Positions 1-8,641 of a DNA stretch of 64,000 nt are shown piece by piece. Made by a program: the position numbers and the translations under genes. Each line of letters starts with the position of its first letter. The stretch's first letter is position 1. Below the pieces are notes generated by a model, which saw only the letters and a program-made list of their open reading frames with translations, was not told the DNA's origin and did not search any database. Origin of the DNA: JBDTSW01 sp963782605 (GTDB taxonomy: Bacteria > Actinomycetota > Thermoleophilia > Solirubrobacterales > 70-9); NCBI GenBank assembly GCA_963782605.1, contig CAWAKK010000001.1:1-64000 (forward strand), written 5' to 3'.

Positions 1-714
1 TTCATCGACGCCATCGGCGGCATCGAGGTGGACCTCGATACCCCGGTGTGCGTGGACATCTCGGGCGGCGAGGAGGCCGGCGGCTTCAGCCTCGACCTGC
101 CGGAGGGAGAGAGCGAGCTGAACGGCGACGAAGCCCTCACCCTCGCGCGAACGCGCAGCAACACCTGCAGCGAAACGGAGTTCGGCGGCGGCAGCGACAT
201 CGAGCGCGCGAAGTTCCAGCAGGTCGTGCTCTCGGGGATCAAGGGCCGCCTGACCAGCCCGACGCGGCTGCCCTACAACTTCATCAAGGGACCGGTCATC
301 GGCTGGAACGCGCCGAAGGCCTTCGTCAGCGACATGGGGGCTCTGATCATGCCGCAGCTCATCTTTTCGGCCGCGCTGGGCGGAGACGCGGACACCGAGA
401 TCCTGAAGCCCACCGGCCTCACCGACCCGCTGATCGTTCCCCAGGAGGAGTGCATTCGGGCGGTGACGAAGTTCCTGGGCGCGCCGCCGGAGAAAACGCC
501 GGCCTGCTCGCCTAGCCGCCTAGTCGCTTTTCGACTTGCTGGAGCTCTTCTCGGTGGACTTCGAGGCCGAGTCCGGACTTCGAGCCAGAATCGGTCTTGG
601 ACTCCGACTTCGAAGCGGAATTCTCGCCGCCGTCGGACTTCGAGGAGTCCTCGGCCGCCCCGGCCTTGCTTCCCTTGCGGGCGTAGTCGGTCGTATAGAA
701 GCCAGACCCCTTGA
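1..714 (+). CDS. LCP (LytR-CpsA-Psr) family cell-wall protein, 3' part
   Basis: The frame is open from base 1, so the N-terminus lies outside the window. LCP proteins attach secondary polymers to peptidoglycan at the outer face of the membrane. Visible family features are the strand IGGIEVDL near the beginning, the conserved GDEALTLARTRS block (about residues 45-56) with its phosphate-binding arginines, and DIERAKFQQVVL, the usual helix after it. Similarity seems to stop near base 513. The remaining 65 codons are Arg/Ser-rich and lie antisense over fmdB, while TAG codons occur at 513-515 and 521-523 in the other two frames. I infer that the natural end is near 515 and that the 714 stop results from a small indel. 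Confidence 0.75.
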   Translation, partial: FIDAIGGIEVDLDTPVCVDISGGEEAGGFSLDLPEGESELNGDEALTLARTRSNTCSETEFGGGSDIERAKFQQVVLSGIKGRLTSPTRLPYNFIKGPVIGWNAPKAFVSDMGALIMPQLIFSAALGGDADTEILKPTGLTDPLIVPQEECIRAVTKFLGAPPEKTPACSPSRLVAFRLAGALLGGLRGRVRTSSQNRSWTPTSKRNSRRRRTSRSPRPPRPCFPCGRSRSYRSQTP

Positions 715-850
715 AGTGGACGGCGACCGGATGGAAGACGCGCTCGACCGGGGCCCCGCATTCCTCGCAGGCGGCTATCGGGTCATCGGACATCGACTGG
801 ATGGCCTCGAAGGTGTGGCCGTTGCGGCAGCGGTATTCGTAGATGGGCAT
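512..850 (-). CDS. FmdB family zinc-ribbon protein
   Basis: A 112-aa protein starting MPIYEYRC, the hallmark of the FmdB/CxxC_CXXC_SSSS family of putative regulatory proteins. The ribbon is formed by YRCRNGHTFE (a His replaces the usual second Cys) and ACEECGAPVERVFH about 20 residues later. The stretch VHFKGSGFYTTDY is also typical of the family. The C-terminal half is low-complexity Ser/Lys/Glu, probably disordered. The ATG at 848-850 is chosen over a longer in-frame extension because family similarity begins exactly there. The gene converges on the LCP gene and its last codons overlap that frame. The function of the family is poorly known. Confidence 0.85.
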   Translation of the reverse strand: MPIYEYRCRNGHTFEAIQSMSDDPIAACEECGAPVERVFHPVAVHFKGSGFYTTDYARKGSKAGAAEDSSKSDGGENSASKSESKTDSGSKSGLGLEVHREELQQVEKRLGG

Positions 851-928
851 GCGGGGCGGAGGATTATGGCAGCGGAAAGATTGGCAAAACGAGGGGCGAT
901 GTCCTCCGGATCCTGCTACGTTCGGCGG

Positions 929-1454
929 ATGAGGCGGCTGGGAACCATCGGGCTCGTGGCATTGGCCATCGCTCTCGCGGGCTGCGGCGGGGACGATGGT
1001 GACGGAGATAGCGACGGCTTCGCCGCACAGGAGGAGGCAGGCCCGCCAGGTCGTCATCGGACGCGATCGCGGCCTACGAGGACGAGGACTACGCCGCGAT
1101 TTGCGACGCCTCGGTCAGCGCGGGACAACGACCTCGTTCCCGAAAGCCGTGGAGTACGGACACGTGCCGCCGAGGGCTACGAGGAGCTGTTCGCCGGCAG
1201 CAGGCAGGTTCGCGAGGGACAGGCCCGTTGCGACGCGATTTCGTCGAGATCGCTTCGAGAGACTACGAGGCCGGCGAAGCGACCCTGACCAGGACGACGG
1301 GCGCTCACGGTGCGAGGTCAACAGCCCTGGAGGGCGAGATCGGCGCAACAGCTTCCTCGTCGAGGAGGACGGCGAGCTGAAGGTCAGCGAGCTCTTCCTC
1401 GCGGAACGCCCGACGCGTACTCAGGCCGGCGGCAGCACGATACTCCGGAGATGA
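929..1454 (+). pseudogene. Small lipoprotein, frame broken at least twice
   Basis: The start MRRLGTIGLVALAIALAGCG is a lipoprotein signal peptide with lipobox Cys, followed by an acidic Gly/Asp linker. The continuation is found in other frames: AIAAYEDEDYAAICDASVS near 1063-1120 and DFVEIASRDYEAGEATLT near 1240-1290 in frame 1, then NSFLVEEDGELKVSELFLAE near 1349-1405 in frame 3. Together these read like one secreted lipoprotein of about 170 aa with a C-terminal NTF2-like or regulatory fold, cut by shifts around 1060 and 1340. Either the gene is decaying or the assembly carries indels. No specific function can be given. Confidence 0.55.
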
Positions 1455-1496
1455 GCCGCGTGACCGCGCTCCGAAGCCGACGCGTCCGCTCCCGAC

Positions 1497-2846
1497 GTGA
1501 CCCTCGACGAGATCGTGGCGCTGTGCAAGCGCCGCGGTTTCATCTTCCCGTCGTCCGAGATCTACGGCGGCCTCGGCTCGACCTACGACTACGGGCACTA
1601 CGGCGTCCTGCTCAAGAGCAACGTCAAGGCCGAGTGGTGGCGCTCGATGCTCACCGAGCGCGACGACATCGTCGCCCTCGACTCGGCGATCCTCCAGCAC
1701 CCGCGGGTGTGGGAGGCGAGTGGGCACCTGGCCGGGTTCACCGACCCGATGGTCGACTGCCGCACGTGCAAGCAGCGCTTTCGCGCCGACAAGCTCGAGG
1801 ACGCGCGCTGCCCGCAGAAGCCCTCGAAGCTCCCGGGCGACGGCCCCGACTGCGACCTCACCGACGCGCGTGAGTTCAACCTGATGTTCGAGACGAACGT
1901 CGGCCCGGTGCGCGATACCGCCTCGATCGCCTACCTGCGCCCGGAGACGGCGCAGGGGATCTTCATCAACTTCAAGAACGTCCTTCAGTTCGCGCGCAAG
2001 AAGCCGCCCTTCGGGATCGCGCAGGTCGGCAAGTCGTTTCGCAACGAGATCACGCCGGGGAACTTCGTCTTCCGCACGCGCGAGTTCGAGCAGATGGAGA
2101 TGGAGTTCTTCGTGCCGCCCGCCGAGGCGCAGCAGTGGTTCGACTTCTGGGTGCAGACGCGGTTCGAGTGGTATTCGCGCCTGGGCGTCAGGCCCCAGAT
2201 GCTGCGCCTGCGCCCCCACGGCGCCGACGAGCTGTCGCACTACTCCTCGGGCACTTCCGACGTGGAGTACCTCTTCCCAATCGGATGGGACGAGCTCGAA
2301 GGGATCGCGAACCGCGGCGACTTCGACCTGCGCCAGCACGCCGAGTTCTCGGGCGAGAAGCTCGAGTACTTCGACCAGTCAAGCGGCGAGCGCTACGTGC
2401 CGCATGTGATCGAGCCGGCGGCGGGAGCCGACCGTGCCACCCTGGCATTCCTCGTCGACGCGTACGACACCGAGGAGGTGGAGGGCCGCCAGCGCACCGT
2501 GCTGCGACTGCACCCGCGCCTCGCGCCGGTCAAGGTCGCGGTCTTGCCACTCGTCTCGAAGGAGGGCATGCCCGAGCGCGCCCGCGAGGTCTTCGCGGAG
2601 ATCCGCCGGTTCGTGCCGTCCGAGTTCGACGAGGGCGGCTCGATCGGCAAGCGCTACCGGCGCCAGGACGAGATCGGCACCCCATGGGGCGTCACGGTCG
2701 ACGGCCAGACGCTCGAGGACGACACCGTCACGCTCCGCGACCGCGACACCCTCGAGCAGACGCGCGAGCCGATCGAGGGGCTCGCCGAACGGCTCGCGGC
2801 AAGGCTCGACGACGACTGGACGAGCCCGAAGCTGACCCTCGCGTAG
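1497..2846 (+). CDS. glyS: Glycyl-tRNA synthetase, homodimeric type
   Basis: Charges tRNA-Gly with glycine using ATP in the cytoplasm. The 449-aa single chain with no separate beta subunit is the dimeric type found in actinobacteria, archaea and eukaryotes. It opens with the typical helix and IYGGLGSTYDYGHYG (about residues 22-36). A Cys cluster (CRTC at 88-91, C105, C119) is the insertion zinc site. Class II motifs are RPETAQGIF (148-156) and the motif 2 region KSFRNE (179-184) with FRTREFEQMEMEFF. The anticodon-binding domain occupies roughly residues 345-440. The GTG start at 1497 is used; no strong Shine-Dalgarno is visible. The neighbouring upstream lipoprotein is broken, but this frame is intact. 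Confidence 0.95.
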   Translation: MTLDEIVALCKRRGFIFPSSEIYGGLGSTYDYGHYGVLLKSNVKAEWWRSMLTERDDIVALDSAILQHPRVWEASGHLAGFTDPMVDCRTCKQRFRADKLEDARCPQKPSKLPGDGPDCDLTDAREFNLMFETNVGPVRDTASIAYLRPETAQGIFINFKNVLQFARKKPPFGIAQVGKSFRNEITPGNFVFRTREFEQMEMEFFVPPAEAQQWFDFWVQTRFEWYSRLGVRPQMLRLRPHGADELSHYSSGTSDVEYLFPIGWDELEGIANRGDFDLRQHAEFSGEKLEYFDQSSGERYVPHVIEPAAGADRATLAFLVDAYDTEEVEGRQRTVLRLHPRLAPVKVAVLPLVSKEGMPERAREVFAEIRRFVPSEFDEGGSIGKRYRRQDEIGTPWGVTVDGQTLEDDTVTLRDRDTLEQTREPIEGLAERLAARLDDDWTSPKLTLA

Positions 2847-2850
2847 TCGG

Positions 2851-3705
2851 CTAGAGCGCCGCCGAGGCCAGCAGCTCGACCTGCTCGGCCTCGGGCGAGC
2901 AGGGAAAAAAGACCAGCTCGTCGCACCCGGCCTCGCTGAAGCCCTGGATATAGCCCTTCACCGTGTCTCCGTCCTTGGCCGCGCTTGCCACGATCTGGTC
3001 GGCGTATCCACCCAGGAACGCGTAGTAGGTGCCGAGCTCGCGTTGCGCATTCTCCGCGGCGTCGGGACCCAGGGAGTAATAGGCCAAGGCCATGGTGCGA
3101 GGCTCGCCGTCGCGTCCCGCTTCTTTCCAGGCGGCGAGCGCCTTCTCGCGGCCCTCCGCAAGCATGTCTGGCGTGCCGCCGCCCATGATCCAGCCGTCGC
3201 CGTGTTCGGCCGCGCGGCGGTAGGCGGCGTCAACGGAGCCGCCCACGACGAGCTTCGGAGGGTCAGCCGAGACGTCAGGGCCGATCGCGTCGTCCTGACC
3301 CGAGTCCCTCCAGACTCGGGTCATGTCACCGAGCATCTGGTCGAACTGCCGTCCGCGAGAGCTGAACTCTACGTCCGCCGCCTCGTAGTCGTCCTCGCGT
3401 CCCCCAACTGCGACGCCCACCACCAGGCGCCCACCGGAGATGCTCTGGATCGTGGCCGCCTGCTTGCCTAGAAGGTCCCCGCTGCCGCGGGTCGGCGCGA
3501 GCAGGATCGTGGTCGCGAGCCTGATTCGCTCCGTCACGGCGGCAGCGGCGGCCAGCGAGAGGAGCGGTTCGTGGTTGCGATAGACGATCCGGTCGATCGT
3601 GCCAAGGCTCGAGAAGCCTGCCTCATCCGCTCGCTTCGCCCACTCGAGGAGCTGCGCGCCCTGGGTTACGCGAACAGTGTTCGGAAGCCCGATTCCAACG
3701 TCCAT
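2851..3705 (-). CDS. LLM-class flavin/F420-dependent oxidoreductase
   Basis: A 284-aa bacterial-luciferase-like TIM-barrel protein. The start MDVGIGLPNTV, the segment ERIRLATTILLAPTR and SGGRLVVGVAVGGREDDYEA (about residues 90-112) are characteristic of F420- or FMN-dependent LLM oxidoreductases; the substrate cannot be read from sequence. It converges with glyS, with only 4 bp between the stops, and is divergent from the PPOX-type gene starting 33 bp away. The pairing of an LLM and a PPOX protein hints at F420 use in this organism. Length is slightly shorter than the usual 300-340 aa but no obvious block is missing. Confidence 0.88.
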   Translation of the reverse strand: MDVGIGLPNTVRVTQGAQLLEWAKRADEAGFSSLGTIDRIVYRNHEPLLSLAAAAAVTERIRLATTILLAPTRGSGDLLGKQAATIQSISGGRLVVGVAVGGREDDYEAADVEFSSRGRQFDQMLGDMTRVWRDSGQDDAIGPDVSADPPKLVVGGSVDAAYRRAAEHGDGWIMGGGTPDMLAEGREKALAAWKEAGRDGEPRTMALAYYSLGPDAAENAQRELGTYYAFLGGYADQIVASAAKDGDTVKGYIQGFSEAGCDELVFFPCSPEAEQVELLASAAL

Positions 3706-3738
3706 GTGACCGCCTCCTCCTCGCTCTACCCTCCATTT

Positions 3739-4158
3739 GTGACCCTAGCGAAGCTCCCGTCTTGGGCTTTCGAGCTGCTCGAGCGCGAGCGGGTCGCGCG
3801 CCTCGCGTTCGCCGACGCCGACGGTCACCCGCGCATCCTTCCGGTCACCTTCGCGGTCGCGGACGGGGCTGTCTGGAGCGCGATCGACCACAAGCCGAAG
3901 CGGACGACCGAGCCGGCACGGGTCCGCTGGCTCCGGGAGCGCCCCGAGGCCGCGCTGTGCGTCGACGTCTACAGCGACGACTGGGATCGCCTCGCGTGGG
4001 TGCAGCTACTCGGCCGCGTCCGTGTGCTCGACGTCGACGCGGGCGTGGAGGGGCTGGACGCCCTCGTGGGGAAGTACGACGCCTACCGCGAGCAACGACC
4101 CGACGGACTTCTGTTGCGCCTCGAGGTGGAACGAACCCTCCACTGGCGCGCGGCCTAG
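3739..4158 (+). CDS. PPOX-class split-barrel flavin/F420-binding protein
   Basis: About 139 aa from the GTG at 3739 (reading TLAKLPSWAFELLERERVARL), preferred over a longer in-frame extension from 3571 that is antisense to the LLM gene. It is a pyridoxamine-phosphate-oxidase-like split barrel: GHPRILPVTFAV forms the first strands, IDHKPKR the phosphate-binding loop, and DDWDRLAWVQLLGRVRVLD the later strands. It resembles the F420-dependent TIGR03668 group of actinobacteria. The enzyme acts on an unknown substrate. It is convergent with the TetR gene; the two stops overlap by 4 bp. Confidence 0.82.
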   Translation: MTLAKLPSWAFELLERERVARLAFADADGHPRILPVTFAVADGAVWSAIDHKPKRTTEPARVRWLRERPEAALCVDVYSDDWDRLAWVQLLGRVRVLDVDAGVEGLDALVGKYDAYREQRPDGLLLRLEVERTLHWRAA

Positions 4159-4814
4159 CGTCGCGCTGGCTCCCAGCGTTCGCCGCGGCCCAGCCGCTCG
4201 AGGCCGAGCCACGCGAAGTCCATCGCCATCTCGAGTACCCGCTCTCGCTTCACGTCGCGGTGGTCGTCCCACCAGTTCGCGAGCGATTGGACGGCGCCCG
4301 TCAGCTGATGGGCCGTCATCTCGGTTGCCTGCTCGAAGTCGGGCTGATGCGTCCGGAACTCCGCCGGGGCGTTGGCGACCATGAGCGCCGCGATCGTCCG
4401 GCTGACCTCGACTTGGAGCTGCGCGAACGCCTCGGCGATATCAGGGTCGCCGACGTTGCGGAAGAGCAGACGCCAGCCGACGGGCCTCTCCTCGACGAAC
4501 CGCAGAAAGGCGTCGATGCCCGCGCGCAGCCGCTCCTCCTCGGAATCGGCGGAGGTGATCGCCGCCGTAACTCGGCCCAACAGCTCGTGGACGTGGGTCT
4601 CCAGCAGCGCCAGCTCGAGCTCGCGCTTGGAGTCGAAGTGCTCGTAGATGAGGGCCTTCGAGACGCCGTCGCGCGCCGCCACGTCCTCCAGCGACGCCCC
4701 ATGAAAGCCGCGCTCGGAGAAGACCTCGAGGGCGGCGGCCAGGATGGCTGTGCGTCGGTCCGCGGCCGAGAGCCGCCGGCGCGTCGTGCCTCCGGTCTGT
4801 GTGACGTCCGTCAC
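4155..4814 (-). CDS. TetR-family transcriptional repressor
   Basis: A 219-aa one-component regulator. The N-terminal HTH occupies about residues 20-65: TAILAAALEVFSERGFHGAS, then LEDVAARDGVSKALIYEHFDSK, the family signature. The rest is the helical ligand-binding domain, with nothing that identifies the ligand. It is transcribed divergently from the R2-like/SCP2 gene; the 76-bp space between them contains an inverted repeat (4829-4848) that is a likely operator for both genes. Control of the divergent diiron-enzyme gene in response to a lipid-like ligand is an inference from this layout. Confidence 0.9.
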   Translation of the reverse strand: MTDVTQTGGTTRRRLSAADRRTAILAAALEVFSERGFHGASLEDVAARDGVSKALIYEHFDSKRELELALLETHVHELLGRVTAAITSADSEEERLRAGIDAFLRFVEERPVGWRLLFRNVGDPDIAEAFAQLQVEVSRTIAALMVANAPAEFRTHQPDFEQATEMTAHQLTGAVQSLANWWDDHRDVKRERVLEMAMDFAWLGLERLGRGERWEPARR

Positions 4815-4828
4815 AGTTTCTCCCTCGA

Positions 4829-4848
4829 AACTGACTCGATGGTCAGTT
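4829..4848. promoter_or_regulatory. Putative TetR operator, inverted repeat
   Basis: AACTGAC (4829-4835) and GTCAGTT (4842-4848) form a perfect 7-bp inverted repeat with a 6-bp centre. It sits between the divergent starts of the TetR gene (4814) and the R2-like/SCP2 gene (4891). The arm sequence and position fit TetR/FadR-type operators. Binding by the neighbouring regulator is inferred. Confidence 0.6.
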
Positions 4849-4890
4849 AGTCTAAGGCGAAGTGCCGGGCCGAGCGAGAAGGGAGAGCCG

Positions 4891-6198
4891 GTGAGCGTTG
4901 CGCAGAAGGATGGGATCGAGCGGTCCTACGCGGATCAGATCAGCTACGACGACCTCTACCGGCGCTGGGAGGAGGGCAACTGGCGGTCCAGCGAGATCGA
5001 CTTCACCGCCGATCGCGAAGGCTGGGGCGCCCTCTCGGAGATCCAGCAGCGCTCGGCGCTCTGGGTGTACTCGATGTTCTTCTACGGCGAGGATTCGGTC
5101 ACCGACAACCTCTCGCCCTACATCGACGCGGCCCCGAAGGAAGAGCAGAAGTACTTCCTCGCAAGCCAGCAGGTCGATGAGGCGCGTCACGCCATCTTCT
5201 TTCACCGCTTCTTCAAGGAGGTGCTCGGCGCGGGCGACTCCATCTCCTCGACGCTGGCCTACACCGAGCCCCAGCTCGGCTGGGGCTACCGCCACGTCTT
5301 CGATCGGCTGGATCGGATGGCCGACGAGCTCCGCCGCGACCGCTCGCTGCCGAAGTTCGCTCAGGCCATCACCCTCTACCACCTGATCGTCGAGGCGGCC
5401 CTCGCTCAGCCGGGTCAGCACTACATCGAGGACTACTTCGCGAAGTCCGGCACGATGCCCGGGTTCAGCGCCGGCATGGCGAACGTTTCACGCGACGAGC
5501 AGCGCCACATCGGCTTCGGCGTCAAGGTGCTCTCCGAGCTGATCAAGGAATCCGATGAGTGCAAGGCCGCGATCGACGAGATCCTGGCCGAGGTCATGCC
5601 CTACTCGCTCGCGGTGTTCGTCCCGCCCGGCTTCGACCGCGAGTACACCCGCTGCTACGGCTTCGAGCTGGAGGACATCTTCGCCTTCGGCCTGCGCTCG
5701 GTGCGCGCGAAGTGGCGAGCGATCGGGTACCCAATCGAGGAGATGGGCCCGGGCGTCTTCCCGGTGGATCTCTCGTTGGACCCGATGGAGGTCGCGAGCC
5801 GGCAGATCAGGCTGCTCGAGTCGGGCGTAATGGGGGAGCCCAATGGCCACCCCGACTCCTCGCCGGAGATCCAGCAGATCTACTTCGACGTGATCGCGAA
5901 CTCCGCCGACGCCTCGGCCCCCGGGGGGAGGCCACTCACCGTCCAGTGGCGCTTCGAGGACGCCGACCCGTGGCATGTGATCGTTGCCAACGGAGACACC
6001 CATGCCGAGCCGGGTGAGGCCACGGATCCCGACGTGACCCTCGAGTCGAGCTGGGCCGAGTGGATCAACATCTCGAAGGGTGCGATCGATCCGCGCCGGG
6101 CACTGCTTCGGCGTCGCCTGCGGCTGAGTGGCGGGCCGCGGAACCTCTACGCGTTCGCGCGAACCTTCCCCCGGCATCGTCCCCCGACGCCGGGCTAA
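4891..6198 (+). CDS. Diiron R2-like ferritin-fold oxidase fused to an SCP2 domain
   Basis: The 435-aa protein starts at GTG 4891, preceded by GGGAGAG; the longer frame runs back into the regulator. Residues about 25-310 are a ribonucleotide-reductase-R2-like ferritin fold. Putative metal ligands are E67, the E97xxH100 pair (VDEARH), E168 and E203xxH206 (DEQRH). The radical-generating context of true R2 is not evident, and no large-subunit gene is nearby, so an R2-like ligand-binding oxidase is more likely than a class I RNR. From about residue 345 a sterol-carrier SCP2-like domain follows (LTVQWRFEDADPWHV ... INISKGAIDPRRALL). The fusion suggests oxidation of a lipid substrate held by the SCP2 part; this is inference. 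A divergent TetR gene and operator lie upstream. Confidence 0.8.
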   Translation: MSVAQKDGIERSYADQISYDDLYRRWEEGNWRSSEIDFTADREGWGALSEIQQRSALWVYSMFFYGEDSVTDNLSPYIDAAPKEEQKYFLASQQVDEARHAIFFHRFFKEVLGAGDSISSTLAYTEPQLGWGYRHVFDRLDRMADELRRDRSLPKFAQAITLYHLIVEAALAQPGQHYIEDYFAKSGTMPGFSAGMANVSRDEQRHIGFGVKVLSELIKESDECKAAIDEILAEVMPYSLAVFVPPGFDREYTRCYGFELEDIFAFGLRSVRAKWRAIGYPIEEMGPGVFPVDLSLDPMEVASRQIRLLESGVMGEPNGHPDSSPEIQQIYFDVIANSADASAPGGRPLTVQWRFEDADPWHVIVANGDTHAEPGEATDPDVTLESSWAEWINISKGAIDPRRALLRRRLRLSGGPRNLYAFARTFPRHRPPTPG

Positions 6199-6284
6199 GG
6201 CCTTCGCGCTCAACTGAGGAACAACGGCTGCGCTGAGGGGTGGCGGGCCTTGGCGCCGGTCCCCACGCGTCGGAAGTGTCGCGG

Positions 6285-6305
6285 CGGTCCCGTCATACGG
6301 GACCG
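6285..6305. repeat. Intergenic hairpin repeat, copy 1 (REP-like)
   Basis: A perfect 9-bp stem, CGGTCCCGT and ACGGGACCG, with a 3-nt loop, followed by ATGCGCC. It lies in the 137-bp gap between two convergent genes and may act as a bidirectional terminator. Nearly the same hairpin occurs twice at 25547-25627, which makes it a dispersed intergenic repeat. Confidence 0.65.
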
Positions 6306-6335
6306 ATGCGCCAGCTGGGCCAGAGGTCGGCTGCC

Positions 6336-8585
6336 CTAGGCGCCCGCGGGCTCCGGATCCGCTTCGGGCTGGGGTGGCGGCTCGCGGCGGCCCTCGAAGC
6401 CGAGGTCGGGGAGGAGGCGGTCGAGCCACCCCGGAAGCCACCAGTTCCACCCACCCATGAGCTGCATCGCAGCGGGGACGAGGATGAGGCGAACCAGGGT
6501 CGCGTCGAGCGCGATTGCAACCGCGTTGCCGAGGCCGAGCTCCTTGATCGAGGGCACGCCGGTGAGTACGAAGACCGCGAAGACCGAGGTCATGATGAGC
6601 GCCGCCGAGGAGATCGTCCGGGCGCTCGAGGCGAGGCCCTCGGCGACCGCCAGGGTGTTGTCGCCGTGCACCTCGTAGCGCTCCCGGATGCGCGAGAGCA
6701 GGAACACCTCGTAGTCCATCGAGAGGCCGAAGACCACCGCGAGGATGAGCGGGGGCGTGAGCGTGTCGATCGCGCCGGTCGACTCGAAGCCGAGGAACCC
6801 GTCGAGCCAGCCCCACTGGAAGACCACCACGAGCACGCCGTAGGCAGCGCCAATCGAGAGCAGGTTCATGAGGATGGCCTTTAGCGGCAGGATGATCGAG
6901 CGCAGCATCACCATCAAGACCAAGAACGAGAAGCCGAGGATGAAGGCGATGATTCGCCACATCGAGCTGCTGATCTGATCGCGGATGTCAACGATGCGGG
7001 CAGCCTCGCCGCCCACGGATACCTCGGCGCGCTCGGCCAGCGCCGAGCCTGGCACGACCTCCTCGCGCAGACGCTCGACCAGGGTCGCGGCGCCCTCCGA
7101 GTCGCTGGCCTCCTTGGAGGTGGCCGCGATCAGGGTGGTGCTCTCGCCGGGCTGCGGCCTCGCGACCGAGCTCACCCCCGGATCGGCGGCGATGTCGTCG
7201 GCGAGGGCTGCGGCGGCGCGAACGTTGGCAGGCTCTTCCGGAGCGCTCCTTGTGAACTCGGCGGTGACGTTGACGGGGTTGGCGCCGCCGCCCGTGGCCT
7301 CGGTCGCAAGCTCGGTGCCAACGACCAGGTCGTGGTCGCTCGGGAACTGATCGAGTGCGCCGGTGCCGGTCTCCATGTCGAGCACGGGAATCGCCAGAAC
7401 CAGCAGGACCGCCGCGGACGCGAAGACGGAGATCCAAGGTCGCGCCATCACACGTCGCGTCCATCGCTCCCAGAAGCTCGGGGCGATGCCCGAGGTCGAA
7501 CCGGGGCGGCGACGGCGGTTGCCGACGGCGCGCCGAAACAGGAGGATCGCCGACCAGACCACGCCCCCGGCCTCGACGCGGTGTCCCAGCAACCGGATCA
7601 GCGCCGGCAAGAGCACGATCGCGGTCAGGATGGAGATCGCCACCACGACCATCGCCCCCAGCGCCATCGAGCGGAGGGTCTGGTTGTCGATCATCCACAG
7701 GCCCGCCAGCGAGATGATCACGGCGACGCCCGAGAAGGTCACGGCCAGCCCTGAGGTCGCGAGCGCCTCTGAGTGGGCCTTCGCCGCGCCCGCGCCGGCG
7801 CGAACCTCCTCGCGGAATCGAGCGAGGATGAAGAGGGAGTAGTCAACCGCCACCCCGATGCCGATCATCGACGCCATGTTCGTCACGAAGACCGACATCT
7901 CCATCTGCTGGGAGAGCAGGAAGATGACCGCGCCGGTCACGATCACCGAGACGAAGCCGAGCGCCAGAGGCAGCGATGCGGCAGCCAGCGATCCGAAGAC
8001 GGCCAGCAGGATCAGAGCGACGATCGGGAAGCCGATCGTCTCAGCCTTCTCGAGGTCCTCCTTCGAGAGCTCCTGCAGACCCGCCCACGCCGCCGGCTGA
8101 CCCGTCATGTACGGGGTGACGCCATCGGCGGCCTCGCCGGGCGCGAGCTCGGCTCGCAGGTCGGAGGCGGCGTCGATCTGGGCATCGGTCTCGAGCTCCG
8201 TCTCAAGCGGGATGACGGCGATCTCGCCCGCTGCAATCTGAGCTTCCGCCTCCGTCGCCGCCCCTTCTGGCAGCGCCAGGTCTGGCACGGTCGCCACGGC
8301 GTCGGAGACCCGTTCCAGCGCCGCCGAGGCATTCGCGTCGGCCGAGCTACTCGGTTCGAGCACGAGGGTGATGGCTCCGTTCCGAGCACCCGGGTAGTCG
8401 GCGTTCAGCACCTGCTCGACCTCCTCGGACTGACTCCCGGGCACTGAGAAGCCGCCGCCGGTGAGGTTCTCGGTCTGCCTCGCGGCCAGGGGCAGCGCAG
8501 CCACCAACACCAGCAGCCAGGCGGCCACGATGAACCACCGGCGCCGGGTCAGGAACGCGGAGAGTCTTTCCATGCCGGCCCTCAC
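6336..8585 (-). CDS. MMPL-family (RND-like) membrane transporter
   Basis: A 749-aa protein with the two-fold MMPL layout: TM1 near residues 15-35, an extracytoplasmic domain of about 140 residues, a five-helix block (about 180-340), then a repeat of the plan in the second half. Family motifs include GIGVAVDYSLFILARFREE in the first half and its counterpart FGLSMDYEVFLLSRIRERYE in the second. These carry the Asp-Tyr pairs thought to relay protons in MMPL exporters. Such proteins move lipids, siderophores or drugs out of the cell; the substrate is unknown. A second MMPL gene lies at 36286. The gene converges on the R2-like/SCP2 gene. Confidence 0.93.
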   Translation of the reverse strand: MRAGMERLSAFLTRRRWFIVAAWLLVLVAALPLAARQTENLTGGGFSVPGSQSEEVEQVLNADYPGARNGAITLVLEPSSSADANASAALERVSDAVATVPDLALPEGAATEAEAQIAAGEIAVIPLETELETDAQIDAASDLRAELAPGEAADGVTPYMTGQPAAWAGLQELSKEDLEKAETIGFPIVALILLAVFGSLAAASLPLALGFVSVIVTGAVIFLLSQQMEMSVFVTNMASMIGIGVAVDYSLFILARFREEVRAGAGAAKAHSEALATSGLAVTFSGVAVIISLAGLWMIDNQTLRSMALGAMVVVAISILTAIVLLPALIRLLGHRVEAGGVVWSAILLFRRAVGNRRRRPGSTSGIAPSFWERWTRRVMARPWISVFASAAVLLVLAIPVLDMETGTGALDQFPSDHDLVVGTELATEATGGGANPVNVTAEFTRSAPEEPANVRAAAALADDIAADPGVSSVARPQPGESTTLIAATSKEASDSEGAATLVERLREEVVPGSALAERAEVSVGGEAARIVDIRDQISSSMWRIIAFILGFSFLVLMVMLRSIILPLKAILMNLLSIGAAYGVLVVVFQWGWLDGFLGFESTGAIDTLTPPLILAVVFGLSMDYEVFLLSRIRERYEVHGDNTLAVAEGLASSARTISSAALIMTSVFAVFVLTGVPSIKELGLGNAVAIALDATLVRLILVPAAMQLMGGWNWWLPGWLDRLLPDLGFEGRREPPPQPEADPEPAGA

Positions 8586-8641
8586 GGGGCCAGCAAACCT
8601 AAGGCCGCTCAGGCCTCAGTTATGTGAGATGCGTCACCCAG

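Noticed and set aside
4891..6198. Class I ribonucleotide reductase small subunit
   Set aside because: No large subunit gene nearby and an SCP2 fusion; an R2-like oxidase fits better.
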